Source: Mesorhizobium ventifaucium (lineage in GTDB: Bacteria; Pseudomonadota; Alphaproteobacteria; Rhizobiales; Rhizobiaceae). Taken from it: a stretch of DNA of 64,000 bases. The notes under the pieces were generated by a model, which saw nothing but the letters and a program-made list of their open reading frames with translations, did not search any database and was not told the origin of the DNA. The stretch is taken from NCBI RefSeq assembly GCF_935822925.1, contig NZ_CAKXZS010000078.1, forward strand, positions 62,001 through 126,000. Direction: 5' to 3'. Shown here one piece after another: positions 52,668 through 61,684 of this stretch; positions within the stretch are counted from its first letter, which is position 1; every line of letters starts with the position of its first letter. The position numbers and the translations under genes are program-made.

Positions 52668-53639
52668 ATGAAAAGACTTGTTGTTTCGATGCTGGCCGGC
52701 GCGATGTCGCTTGCCGCGCTTCAGGCGATGGCCGCAGACAAGGTGACGCTGCAGCTGAAATGGGTCACGCAGGCCCAGTTTGCCGGCTACTACGTCGCCA
52801 AGGACAAGGGGTTCTATGAGGCCGAAGGTCTCGACGTCGAGATCAAGCCGGGCGGTCCCGACATCGCGCCCGAGCAGGTGATCGCCGGTGGCGGCGCCGA
52901 CGTCATCGTCGACTGGATGGGCGGCGCGCTGGCCGCACGCGAAAAGGGGGTGCCGCTGGTCAATATCGCCCAGCCGTTCAAGAAGGCCGGCATGCAGCTG
53001 GTCTGCCCGAAGGACGGCCCGGTCAAGACCGAAGCCGACTTCAAGGGCCATACGCTCGGCGTCTGGTTCTTCGGCAACGAGTATCCGTTCTACGCCTGGA
53101 TGAACAAGCTCGGCCTGAAGACCGACGGCGGCCCGGACGGCGTCACCGTGCTGAAGCAGAGTTTCGACGTGCAGCCGCTGATCCAGAAGCAGGCGGATTG
53201 CATTTCGGTCATGACCTACAACGAATACTGGCAGCTCATCGATGCCGGCTACAAGCCGGAAGAGCTGATCGTGTTCAACTACTCGGCCATGGGCAACGAC
53301 CTGCTTGAGGACGGGCTCTATGCCTTGGAGGACAAGCTCAACGATCCGGCCTTTGAGGACAAGATGGTGCGTTTCGTGCGCGCCTCGATGAAGGGCTGGA
53401 AATACGCCGTCGACAATTCCGACGAGGCGGCCGGCATCGTCATGGACAATGGCGGCCAGGACGAGAACCACCAGAAGCGCATGATGGGCGAAGTCGCCAA
53501 GCTGATCGACAATGCCGACGGCAAGCTCGACCCGGCGACCTACGCGCGCACCGCCAAGGCGCTGCTCGACCAGAAGATTATCACCAAGGAGCCGACCGGC
53601 GCCTACACGACCGCCATCACCGACAAAGCCATCAAGTAA
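52668..53639 (+). CDS. NMT1/THI5-like substrate-binding protein
   Basis: A 323-residue periplasmic protein with a signal peptide ending LQAMAA. The N-terminal lobe VTLQLKWVTQAQFAGYYVAK and DKGFYEAEGLDVEIKPGGPD are the NMT1/THI5 pattern. GAGGG precedes the ATG. It completes the transporter encoded by the three preceding genes. Similar proteins bind thiamine-type pyrimidines, riboflavin or nucleobases. Here, context favours uracil/thymine or a catabolic intermediate. The ligand is inferred, not shown. Confidence 0.9.
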   Translation: MKRLVVSMLAGAMSLAALQAMAADKVTLQLKWVTQAQFAGYYVAKDKGFYEAEGLDVEIKPGGPDIAPEQVIAGGGADVIVDWMGGALAAREKGVPLVNIAQPFKKAGMQLVCPKDGPVKTEADFKGHTLGVWFFGNEYPFYAWMNKLGLKTDGGPDGVTVLKQSFDVQPLIQKQADCISVMTYNEYWQLIDAGYKPEELIVFNYSAMGNDLLEDGLYALEDKLNDPAFEDKMVRFVRASMKGWKYAVDNSDEAAGIVMDNGGQDENHQKRMMGEVAKLIDNADGKLDPATYARTAKALLDQKIITKEPTGAYTTAITDKAIK

Positions 53640-53677
53640 CGGCCATCAAGTAGGCGATCAAGTAGGCGATCGACGGG
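53628..53677. repeat. Short tandem repeats at the binding-protein stop
   Basis: Units of 12-14 bases built on GCCATCAAGTA repeat about 3.5 times across and after the TAA stop. The first encodes the terminal Ala-Ile-Lys-stop. Extra copies each carry a further in-frame or out-of-frame TAG. It looks like replication slippage. Confidence 0.75.
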
Positions 53678-53696
53678 GGCTCGGGGCTGCAATTCG

Positions 53697-53724
53697 AAAA
53701 GGTGGCGGGCGACTGCCCCTTTTT
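53697..53724 (+). terminator. Probable terminator of the pyrimidine transporter operon
   Basis: AAAAGG(T)GGC pairs with GCCCCTTTT around a loop, with the T-run TTTTT overlapping the 3' arm. It lies 58 bases after the binding-protein stop. One bulged base makes it less certain than the site at 38071. Confidence 0.6.
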
Positions 53725-53830
53725 GCGTGGGATGTAAAATAGCCGTTATTGGTGGAAACATCCGCTCGCCACAACCGTTGTTGCGGTGCATCCAGCTTCA
53801 GCGGATGTCATCGCCACAACGGAGATTTCC

Positions 53831-54280
53831 ATGCGCATGCAATCCTTCTCGCCGATGCTTTCGGCGCTGGCCGTTTCGGCTTCCTTCCTGTGCGCTTCAC
53901 CGGCCTTGGCCGATATGATGAAGATGAAGGCGACGCTCGATGGCGCTCAGCAGAATCCGCCCATCACCACGGAAGGCAAAGGTACCGCAGCTCTCGTCTT
54001 CGACACCGCCACGAAACAGCTCACCTGGAACGTGACGTATTCAGGTCTCAGCGGCCCGGCTACGGCCGGACATATTCACGGTCCGGCGGCAAAGGGTGAA
54101 AATGCCGGCGTCGCCGTCCCGTTCAAGGGCGCTCCGAAAAGCCCGTTCAAAGGGGCGGCGATTCTGACCGACGCGCAGGCTGCCGACCTGATGGCCGGCA
54201 AATATTACATCAACATCCATACGGCGGCCCACAAGGACGGCGAGATCCGCGGACAGATCGAGAAGGCGGCTACGATGTAG
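53831..54280 (+). CDS. CHRD-domain secreted protein
   Basis: A 149-residue protein. The ATG at 53831 has GGAG six bases upstream. The signal peptide is FSPMLSALAVSASFLCASPA up to ALA. The mature part has the CHRD features: KMKATLDGAQQNPPITTEGK, SGLSGPATAGHIHGPAAKG and YINIHTAAHKDGEIRGQI. The His-rich positions are conserved. CHRD proteins are extracytoplasmic with no known catalytic activity. It appears monocistronic. Confidence 0.9.
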   Translation: MRMQSFSPMLSALAVSASFLCASPALADMMKMKATLDGAQQNPPITTEGKGTAALVFDTATKQLTWNVTYSGLSGPATAGHIHGPAAKGENAGVAVPFKGAPKSPFKGAAILTDAQAADLMAGKYYINIHTAAHKDGEIRGQIEKAATM

Positions 54281-54332
54281 CGCAACGTCGCCGGAGGGAG
54301 CGCTGCATTAGCCTGTCGAAGTTTGCGGGACA

Positions 54333-54501
54333 GCGCCCCCCTCTGTCCTACCGGACATCTCCCCCACTTGGGGGGAGATCGGCAGCTTCATAGCCCTGCC
54401 TTTCCTCCAACGTTGAAAATTGGCGAAAGCAATTGTGACATCCGATCTCCCCCCTTGAGGGACCCTTGAGGGGGAGATGCCCGGCAGGGGAGAGGGGGCG
54501 C
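54333..54501. repeat. Long inverted repeat, second copy
   Basis: Arm 54333-54382 begins GCGCCCCCCTCTGTCC; arm 54442-54501 is its inverse, with a 59-bp spacer. The right arm has an internal duplication of CCCTTGAGG. Same family as 32809-32969. It separates CHRD and ThDP-enzyme genes, which converge. Confidence 0.85.
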
Positions 54502-54529
54502 GAAGGAACTCGGCCTATGCCTCTGGCGC

Positions 54530-56179
54530 TCAGGCCCTTTCCCGTATCTGGGTCATCGTCCGAGTCGGCGTGATCGCCTCGGGGTCGAGCCTGATCTCGA
54601 CGATCGACGGCTTGCCGCTGGCGCGCGCACGTTCGAAGGCCGGCGCGAAATCGGCCGTCTTCTCGACGGTTTCGCCATGGCCGCCATAGGCGCGGGCGAG
54701 CGCCGCGAAGTCGGGATTCTTCAGGTCGGTGGCGACGACGCGGCCCGGATACTCACGCTCCTGATGCATGCGGATGGTGCCGTAGATGCCATTGTTGACG
54801 ACAACGACGATGATCGGCAGATCGTACTGCACGGCGGTGGCGAATTCTTGGCCGTTCATCAGGAAGCAGCCGTCGCCGGCAAAGGCGATCACGTCGCGCT
54901 CGGGAAATAATTCCTTGGCGGCGACCGCTGCCGGCGTGCCGTAGCCCATTGAGCCGGAGGTCGGTGCTGCCTGCGTGGCAAAGCGGCGGGAACGGTGGAA
55001 GCGGTGCACCCAGGTGGCGTAGTTGCCGGCGCCGTTGGTGAGGATCGCATCGTCGGGCAGCATTTTTTCGAGATAGTCCATGATCGGCCCCATCTGGACG
55101 GCGCCGGGACCGCTGTCGGGCGGTGTCGACCAGTCGAGATAGGCGGCGTGCAGCTTCGGTGTTTCATCCGCCCAGAACGGCGTGGCGGCCGGCGTGCGCC
55201 CGGCAAAGGCTTCGACGAAGGCGGACGGCGAGGCGTTGATCGCCAGCGTCGGCCGGTAGACGCGGCCGAGCTCGCCGGCGTCGGCATGGACATGGACCAG
55301 CGACTGGTCGGGGTAGGGGCTCTTCAGCAGCGTGTAGTCGGAGGACGGCATCTCGCCCATGCGGCCGCCGATCAGCAGCACGAGGTCGGCCTGCTTGATG
55401 GCGGTCGCCAGCTTCGGGTTGATGCCGATGCCGACATCGCCCGCGTAGTTCGGGTGGAGATGATCGAACAGCATCTGGCGGCGAAAGGAGCAGCCGACCG
55501 GCAGCGACCAGGCTTCGGCGATCGTCCGCATCCGCGCCACGGCCTCCGCATCCCAGCGCGTGCCGCCGAGGATGACGAAGGGGCGCTTTGCCTTGTTGAG
55601 AAACTTTTCCAGCGCATCAAGCTCGGCCGCGCCCGGCCGCGTTTCGACCGGCGTGTGGGGCAGGGCTTCCGGCGCTTCAGCTAGGCTGGTCAGCATGTCT
55701 TCAGGCAGCGAGATGACGACCGGGCCGGGACGGCCGGACGTCGCCACCGCGAAGGCGCGGGTGACGAATTCGGGAATGCGCGCGGCGTCGTCGATCTCGA
55801 CGACCCATTTGGCGATGTCGCCGAAGAACCTGGCGTAGTCGACCTCTTGAAAAGCCTCGCGCTGCTTGGCGTGGCTGGCGACCTGGCCGATGAACAGGAT
55901 GACGGGCACCGAATCCTGCATGGCGATGTGGATTCCGGCCGAGGCGTTGGTGGCGCCGGGGCCGCGGGTGACGAAGCAGATGCCAGGCTTTCCGGTCAGG
56001 CGGCCATGGCAGTCGGCCATCATCGCGGCACCGCCTTCCTGGCGGCAGACGATGGTGCGGATCGTCGAATCGTGCAGAGCGTCGAGCACCGCAAGATAGG
56101 ATTCCCCGGGCACGCAATAGATGCGGTCGGTGCCGTTGGCTTCGAGCGCATCGACGATCAGTTGTCCGCCGGTCTTCAT
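54530..56179 (-). CDS. ThDP-dependent enzyme, acetolactate-synthase-like
   Basis: A 549-residue ThDP enzyme with the three-domain fold of acetolactate synthase and related decarboxylases. The catalytic Glu48 lies in VCRQEGGAAMMAD; the central domain has VILGGTRWDAEAV. The ThDP-Mg motif is GDGCFLMNGQEFATAVQYDL then NN. It overlaps the CoA-transferase gene by four bases. Not clearly acetolactate synthase: no regulatory subunit is nearby. Oxalyl-CoA decarboxylase is conceivable from the neighbour but not from motifs. Reaction left open. Confidence 0.82.
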   Translation of the reverse strand: MKTGGQLIVDALEANGTDRIYCVPGESYLAVLDALHDSTIRTIVCRQEGGAAMMADCHGRLTGKPGICFVTRGPGATNASAGIHIAMQDSVPVILFIGQVASHAKQREAFQEVDYARFFGDIAKWVVEIDDAARIPEFVTRAFAVATSGRPGPVVISLPEDMLTSLAEAPEALPHTPVETRPGAAELDALEKFLNKAKRPFVILGGTRWDAEAVARMRTIAEAWSLPVGCSFRRQMLFDHLHPNYAGDVGIGINPKLATAIKQADLVLLIGGRMGEMPSSDYTLLKSPYPDQSLVHVHADAGELGRVYRPTLAINASPSAFVEAFAGRTPAATPFWADETPKLHAAYLDWSTPPDSGPGAVQMGPIMDYLEKMLPDDAILTNGAGNYATWVHRFHRSRRFATQAAPTSGSMGYGTPAAVAAKELFPERDVIAFAGDGCFLMNGQEFATAVQYDLPIIVVVVNNGIYGTIRMHQEREYPGRVVATDLKNPDFAALARAYGGHGETVEKTADFAPAFERARASGKPSIVEIRLDPEAITPTRTMTQIRERA

Positions 56180-57351
56180 TTTCCTGACCTCTCCAGTTCG
56201 GCAAGGATTTCTTCGGTGTGTTCGCCGAGACGCGGCGAGGGCCGCTCATAGACCAGCGGCGTGCCCGACATGACCATCGGCGCGCGCACCGAGGGCAACA
56301 GATTGCCATGGCCGTCGTCGAGGTCGAGCCGCATGCCGCGCGCGATGGTCTGCGGGTCTGCGAACATCTCGCCGATCGTGTTGATCGGGCTGGCGGGCAC
56401 GCCTGCCGCCTCCAGTTTGGCCAGCAGCGGATCGCGATCGAGGGTTTTTAGCGCCTCGATTATATGCTCGCGCAGCTTCGCCCGGTTGGCGACCCGGGCG
56501 GGGTTGGTGGCGAAATCGGGGTCGGATGGCAGGTCGCCCAAGCCGACGGCCGCGCAGAATTTGGCGAACTGGCCGTCATTGCCGATGGCCAGGATGATAT
56601 GGCCATCCTTGACCGGCACCACGTCGTAGGGCGCGATGTTCATATGCGCGTTGCCCATCTGCACCGGCGATTTTCCCGAGACCAGATAGTTGAGGTTCTG
56701 GTTGCCGAGCGCCGAGATCTGGCTGTCGTAGAGCGCCATGTCGATATGCTGGCCTTCGCCGGTCTTCTCGGCATGGCGAAGTGCGGCCTGGATGGCGATC
56801 ACCGAATACAGGCCGGTGAAAATGTCCGAAATGGCGACACCGGCCTTTTGCGGCTCGCGGCCAGCCTCACCGGTGATCGACATCATGCCGGCCATGCCCT
56901 GGATGATGAAGTCATAGCCGGCGCGCGGCGCATAGGGCCCGTCCTGGCCGAAGCCGGTGATCGAGCAATAGACCAGCCGCGGGTTGATTTCCCCGAGGCT
57001 CTCATAGTCGAGGCCGTATTTCTTCAGCCCGCTGAGCTTGAAGTTCTCGATCAGCACGTCCGATGTCGCGGCCAGCCGGCGCACGGTCTCGGCGCCGTTG
57101 GGCGTCGAGAAATCGATGGCGATGGAGCGCTTGCCGCGATTGCAGGAATGGTAATAGGCGGCCGAAAGGTTTTCGCCGTCATGGCTCATGACGAAGGGCG
57201 GACCCCATTTGCGGGTGTCGTCGCCGCCATCCGGGCTCTCGACCTTGATCACGTCGGCGCCGAGATCGGCGAGCAGTTGCCCGGCCCACGGTCCGGCCAG
57301 GATGCGGGCGAGCTCGATTACGCGGACGCCTTTCAGCGGAGGCTCAGTCAT
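56176..57351 (-). CDS. CaiB/BaiF-type class III CoA-transferase
   Basis: A 391-residue class III CoA-transferase. LKGVRVIELARILAGPWAGQ and LADLGADVIKVESPDGGD are family N-terminal motifs; the catalytic Asp176 lies in GVAISDIFTGLY. CoA transfer between carboxylic acids is expected through an Asp anhydride. The overlap with the ThDP-enzyme gene (ATGA) indicates a shared pathway. The acid is unknown; formate/oxalate and dicarboxylates are all possible in this family. Confidence 0.88.
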   Translation of the reverse strand: MTEPPLKGVRVIELARILAGPWAGQLLADLGADVIKVESPDGGDDTRKWGPPFVMSHDGENLSAAYYHSCNRGKRSIAIDFSTPNGAETVRRLAATSDVLIENFKLSGLKKYGLDYESLGEINPRLVYCSITGFGQDGPYAPRAGYDFIIQGMAGMMSITGEAGREPQKAGVAISDIFTGLYSVIAIQAALRHAEKTGEGQHIDMALYDSQISALGNQNLNYLVSGKSPVQMGNAHMNIAPYDVVPVKDGHIILAIGNDGQFAKFCAAVGLGDLPSDPDFATNPARVANRAKLREHIIEALKTLDRDPLLAKLEAAGVPASPINTIGEMFADPQTIARGMRLDLDDGHGNLLPSVRAPMVMSGTPLVYERPSPRLGEHTEEILAELERSGK

Positions 57352-57448
57352 GGATCACCGTGATTGATCGAAAGCGCAGCGTGTATCAATCCCGCGTGAT
57401 GCTGTCACGGTTCTTGCAATGGGCCAAACCCGATCTTGTCGATGTCGA

Positions 57449-58384
57449 TCATGGTTGTTTCAGCACGCTGTCGGCCCATGCGGCGAAATCGTCCATGATT
57501 TTATCTCGATTCACCTCGTTCAGACTTTCGTGGCGGGTCTCGGCGTAAACCTTTGAAACGAGATTCGAAAAACCCATCCTGTGCAGGCGGCGAGCGAGAT
57601 GGCTGACCGCCTTGCCGCCGTCGGTGGCGGGGTCCTTTTCGCCGCCGACCAGGCAGATCGGAAGCGTCTTGCGGATACCGGAAAAATTAATGTCGTCGGC
57701 ACCATCGAAGACGAACCCGAACAGGTCGCGCCACAGCGACACCGAGGCATCCCAGCCGCAGAGCGGGTCGGCGATGTATTTATCGACTTCGGCTGCGTCG
57801 CGCGACAGCCAGTCGAACGGCGTACGATGATCGGGGACGGCCTTGCCCCAGGCCTGGAAGGTCAGTCTCGGCAGCATGCGCGACGGCATGTCGGAGCCGA
57901 GCCGGAATTTTTCCCAGGCCAGGATGATTTGCGCGGCACGGCCGGCCAGCCCGGCGGAAAAATTAGCGTTCCAGATGGAGGCGGCGTGCAGCCGGCTCGA
58001 ATGATGAAGCATGAAATTCAGCGCGACGAGGCCGCCCATGGAATGGCCGAAGACGATGACGGGCAGGCTGGGATGGTCGTCGGCGATCAGGTCATGCACC
58101 GCCGCGACATCGGCGATGACCTTGGCGCCGCCATCCACTTTGGCGAATGTGCCGAGCGGAGCGTCTGGCGCCTTGGTTGCGCCATGGCCGCGATGGTCAT
58201 GGGCATAGACATGGAAGCCGCACTCGCCCAGAAAGGTAGCGAAGCGGACATAGCGCGCCGCGTGTTCGGCCAGTCCGTGATTGATCTGGACGACTGCGCG
58301 CGGGCGGCCCTCGGCGCGTTTCACGTAAAGGTTGAGCGCCGCACCGGTCGGCGATCGGAGCACGCGCTGCTGGCTGAATGACAT
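57449..58384 (-). CDS. Alpha/beta hydrolase, monoacylglycerol lipase-like
   Basis: A 311-residue serine hydrolase. The oxyanion region is QINHGLAEHAARYVRFATFL, followed by AHDHRGHG; the nucleophile Ser115 lies in FGHSMGGLVALNF; late Asp (GGEKDPATDG) and His (ETRHESLNEVNRD) complete the triad. This matches the serine aminopeptidase S33/monoacylglycerol lipase group. No signal peptide. Substrate, perhaps acylglycerol or another ester, is not established. Confidence 0.88.
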   Translation of the reverse strand: MSFSQQRVLRSPTGAALNLYVKRAEGRPRAVVQINHGLAEHAARYVRFATFLGECGFHVYAHDHRGHGATKAPDAPLGTFAKVDGGAKVIADVAAVHDLIADDHPSLPVIVFGHSMGGLVALNFMLHHSSRLHAASIWNANFSAGLAGRAAQIILAWEKFRLGSDMPSRMLPRLTFQAWGKAVPDHRTPFDWLSRDAAEVDKYIADPLCGWDASVSLWRDLFGFVFDGADDINFSGIRKTLPICLVGGEKDPATDGGKAVSHLARRLHRMGFSNLVSKVYAETRHESLNEVNRDKIMDDFAAWADSVLKQP

Positions 58385-58585
58385 TGTCGCTTCGTCTCCA
58401 ACGCGTCTTTTGCGCCTGCCAACATTTGTGTGCGCCGACGCCGGTTTTGCGTCAATCCGTTGGCGGTGTTACGCACCGCTGTTCTTGCGTCGCAACGAGG
58501 AGCATCGCAATTCTGACATCGAGAATTTGCTACCAAGAGAGGGCGGCAGTCTGTTGCCGCAGCACTTTGCAACCGGGGAGTACCC

Positions 58586-59608
58586 ATGCGTACGCTGACA
58601 GGCCTTGTTTTCGGATTGGCGCTTGCCGCCGCGCTAACGGGTGGTGCGCGGGCCGAGGTCAAGATGAGCGGCTCTTTCGTCGCCGACGCCACCTGCCTTG
58701 CGACCCAGGCCATCAGGAGCGGCAAGAATCCCGGTGATGTCTCGACCGATGCGGGACAGAGCTACGAGCTTCTGGCTGGCAACAAGGATGCTCCCACGCA
58801 CTATCTGATCCGCGTGCCGGGGGCCGATCCGGAGCGCCGCTGGGTGAAGGTCGATTGCGGCCATGTTTCGGGTGGCAGCGCGTCCACGGAACCGGCAGCA
58901 CCCGTGCCGGCCGACCGGGAGAAGCCTGCTGCGCCGGCTTCGGGAAAGCCCGAACATGTCCTCGCTCTGAGCTGGCAGCCGGCCTTTTGCGAAACCAAGC
59001 CCGGCAAGACCGAATGCAAGGCGCAGACCGCGGCCGGTTTTGAGGCGACGCATTTCACCTTGCATGGGCTGTGGCCGCAGCCGAACGGAAATTTCTATTG
59101 CCAGGTGGCAGCGGCCGACAAGGCGAACGACAATCCGGCGCGCTGGCAGGACCTGCCGCCGGTCGACCTTGAGCCGAGCACGCGGTTGGAGCTCGATCGG
59201 GTGATGCCAGGCACCGCATCCGCTCTCGACAGGCATGAGTGGATCAAGCATGGCACCTGTTACGGCAAGAGCCAGCAGGCGTATTTTTCCGATGCGCTGA
59301 ACCTGACGCGGGCGGCGAATGCGTCATCGGTGCGTGATCTTTTCACGCAAAAAATTGGCCGGAATCTGACCTCCGACCAGATCCGCGCCGCCTTCGACAG
59401 TGCCTTTGGTCCCGGCGCCGGCGAGCGGGTTCGCGTCTCCTGCGTGAAGGATCCTTCGAGCGGTCGGCGGCTGATCGGCGAGCTGACGCTCGGCCTGAGC
59501 GGCCCGATTGGTCCGAACTCTTCGCTCAGTGAACTGTTGCTGGCATCAGTGCCGACGAATAATGCCGGCTGTCCGAAAGGCATCGTCGATCCGATCGATT
59601 TCCAGTGA
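58586..59608 (+). CDS. Secreted ribonuclease T2
   Basis: A 340-residue protein with signal peptide to GGARA. The T2 active-site segments are FTLHGLWPQ (His160) and HEWIKHGTC (His217, Glu218, His222). Between the signal and the nuclease domain, residues 24-125 or so form an extra module (SGSFVADATCLATQAIRSGK ... WVKVDCGHV) with a Pro/Ala-rich linker. It would degrade RNA in the periplasm or outside. The extra module is of unknown role. Confidence 0.92.
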   Translation: MRTLTGLVFGLALAAALTGGARAEVKMSGSFVADATCLATQAIRSGKNPGDVSTDAGQSYELLAGNKDAPTHYLIRVPGADPERRWVKVDCGHVSGGSASTEPAAPVPADREKPAAPASGKPEHVLALSWQPAFCETKPGKTECKAQTAAGFEATHFTLHGLWPQPNGNFYCQVAAADKANDNPARWQDLPPVDLEPSTRLELDRVMPGTASALDRHEWIKHGTCYGKSQQAYFSDALNLTRAANASSVRDLFTQKIGRNLTSDQIRAAFDSAFGPGAGERVRVSCVKDPSSGRRLIGELTLGLSGPIGPNSSLSELLLASVPTNNAGCPKGIVDPIDFQ

Positions 59609-59976
59609 CACGCCGAGCCGGCGGGAGCCTATGCGCCGATGCCGCGCGCCGACCCAAGGTATGTTGATATTCAGGTGATGCCGGCGCGGTCCCTGCGCTT
59701 CCGCTGCTCAGCGTACCCGAAAGTACGCTCCGCTCCGGTTCTCGCAATCAACCATTCTCGGCGCGGCCGGGCCTGAATCTCACCACAGCTTAGTTCGCGC
59801 GGTGAGGCTGTCGGCCACATGGCCGCCGGGTTCGCCGACGACGCGGTCGCGCCCGTCTCGGCCCGAAGACAAATCCGAAATGCCAAAACAGTTTGCCGTT
59901 CGGCGCGGCATCGCCTACATAGCGCGCAACTTCCATTCAATCCGACATTCCAGTCGACTTTTCGGGGAAAGCGCGC
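59609..59976. other. Intergenic region RNase T2 / ettA
   Basis: The 368 bases contain one strong hairpin (AGCGTAC/GTACGCT, 59710-59729, loop CCGAAA). Frames here are short or belong to an antisense mirror of ettA. The ettA promoter probably lies in 59850-59960, but boxes are not evident. Confidence 0.55.
59710..59729. repeat. Seven-bp perfect stem-loop
   Basis: AGCGTAC and GTACGCT enclose CCGAAA. No T-run follows, so it is likely an intergenic palindrome rather than a terminator. Confidence 0.5.
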
Positions 59977-61626
59977 GTGGCACGCCAGTTCATCTATCAC
60001 ATGGCCGGCCTCAACAAGGCCTATGGCACCAAGAAGGTGCTCGAGAACATCCATCTCTCTTTCTACCCGGACGCCAAGATCGGCATCCTCGGGCCGAACG
60101 GCGCCGGCAAGTCGACCATCCTCAAGATCATGGCCGGCATCGACAAGGAGTGGAGCGGCGAGGCGTGGCTGGCCGAAGGCGCCACCGTCGGTTACCTGGC
60201 GCAGGAGCCGGCGCTCGATGCGAGCAAGAATGTGTTCGAGAACGTCATGGAAGGCGTCGCCGCCAAGACCGCGATCATCGAACGCTACAACGAATTGATG
60301 ATGAACTATTCCGACGAGACGGCCGACGAGTCGGCCAAGCTCCAGGACGAGATGGACCGGCTCAACCTGTGGGATCTCGAACAGCAGGTCGAGATGGCGA
60401 TGGAAGCGCTGGGCTGCCCGCCCAAGGATGCCGACGTCACCAAGCTGTCGGGCGGCGAGCGCCGCCGCGTGGCACTGTGCCAGCTGCTGCTGCGCCAGCC
60501 CGACCTCCTGCTGCTCGACGAGCCGACCAACCATCTCGACGCCGAGACGACGGCGTGGCTGGAAAGGCATCTGCGCGCCTATCCCGGCGCGGTGATGATC
60601 ATCACCCACGATCGCTACTTCCTCGACAATGTCACCGGCTGGATCCTCGAGCTCGACCGCGGCCGCGGCATTCCCTATGAGGGCAACTACACCAAGTATC
60701 TCGAAGCCAAGGCCAAGCGGCTCAAGCAGGAGGGCCGCGAGGACGATGCGCGCCAGCGGGCGATCGGCCGCGAGCGCGAGTGGATCCAGTCCAGCCCCAA
60801 GGCACGGCAGACCAAGTCGAAAGCGCGCATCCAGGCGTTCCAGGATCTGCTGGATGCGGCCGACAAGCGGCGTCCGAGCGACACCCAGATCGTCATTCCG
60901 CATGGCGAGCGGCTGGGCAATGTGGTGATCGAGGTCGACGGCCTGTCGAAGGGCTTTGGCGACACGCTGCTGATCGACGATCTCGAATTCAAGTTGCCGC
61001 CCGGCGGCATCGTCGGCGTCATCGGCCCGAACGGCGCCGGCAAGACGACGCTGTTCCGCATGATCACCGGCCAGGAAAAGCCGGATGCCGGCACGATCCG
61101 CGTCGGCGAGACCGTCAAGCTCGGTTACGTCGACCAGAGCCGCGATGCACTCGACCCGACCAAGACCGTCTGGGAAGAAATCTCGGGCGGCGCCGAAGTG
61201 GTCAAGCTCGGCAAGTTCGAGGCCAACACCCGCGCCTATTGCGCCTCGTTCAATTTCCGCGGCGGCGATCAGCAGCAGAAGGTCGGCAATCTGTCCGGCG
61301 GCCAGCGCAACCGCGTCCATCTGGCCAAGATGCTGAAGACCGGCGGCAATGTGTTGCTGCTCGACGAACCGACCAACGATCTCGATACCGAAACGCTGGC
61401 GGCGCTCGAAGACGCGCTGGAAAACTTCGCCGGTTGCGCCGTCATCATCTCGCACGACCGCATGTTCCTCGACCGGCTGGCGACGCACATCCTTGCCTTC
61501 GAGGGCGACAGCCATGTCGAATGGTTCGAGGGCAATTTCGAGGATTACGAGCAGGACAAGATCCGCCGTCTCGGCCCCGATGCCGTCAATCCGCACCGCA
61601 TGACGTACAAGCGGCTGACGCGGTAA
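59977..61626 (+). CDS. ettA: ABC-F translation factor EttA
   Basis: A 549-residue cytoplasmic protein with two ABC domains. It starts at a GTG (59977) with GGGGA upstream. Walker A occurs at residues 39-46 (GPNGAGKS) and about 349-356; signatures are LSGGERRRVALCQLLLRQPD and LSGGQRNRVHLAKML; Walker B LLLLDEPTNHLD and LLLDEPTNDLD. The linker holds a P-site-tRNA-interaction motif region typical of EttA. It regulates early elongation at the ribosome in response to ATP. There is no transmembrane domain. Confidence 0.95.
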   Translation: MARQFIYHMAGLNKAYGTKKVLENIHLSFYPDAKIGILGPNGAGKSTILKIMAGIDKEWSGEAWLAEGATVGYLAQEPALDASKNVFENVMEGVAAKTAIIERYNELMMNYSDETADESAKLQDEMDRLNLWDLEQQVEMAMEALGCPPKDADVTKLSGGERRRVALCQLLLRQPDLLLLDEPTNHLDAETTAWLERHLRAYPGAVMIITHDRYFLDNVTGWILELDRGRGIPYEGNYTKYLEAKAKRLKQEGREDDARQRAIGREREWIQSSPKARQTKSKARIQAFQDLLDAADKRRPSDTQIVIPHGERLGNVVIEVDGLSKGFGDTLLIDDLEFKLPPGGIVGVIGPNGAGKTTLFRMITGQEKPDAGTIRVGETVKLGYVDQSRDALDPTKTVWEEISGGAEVVKLGKFEANTRAYCASFNFRGGDQQQKVGNLSGGQRNRVHLAKMLKTGGNVLLLDEPTNDLDTETLAALEDALENFAGCAVIISHDRMFLDRLATHILAFEGDSHVEWFEGNFEDYEQDKIRRLGPDAVNPHRMTYKRLTR

Positions 61627-61684
61627 GGTTTCGATCCGTTGCAGGCGATCGTCGTTTGACCTAAATTGATCGAATGGAGTTGCC

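Noticed and set aside
54530..57351. Oxalate degradation pair (oxalyl-CoA decarboxylase and formyl-CoA transferase)
   Set aside because: The ThDP enzyme lacks features I would rely on for that call; gene order alone is insufficient.
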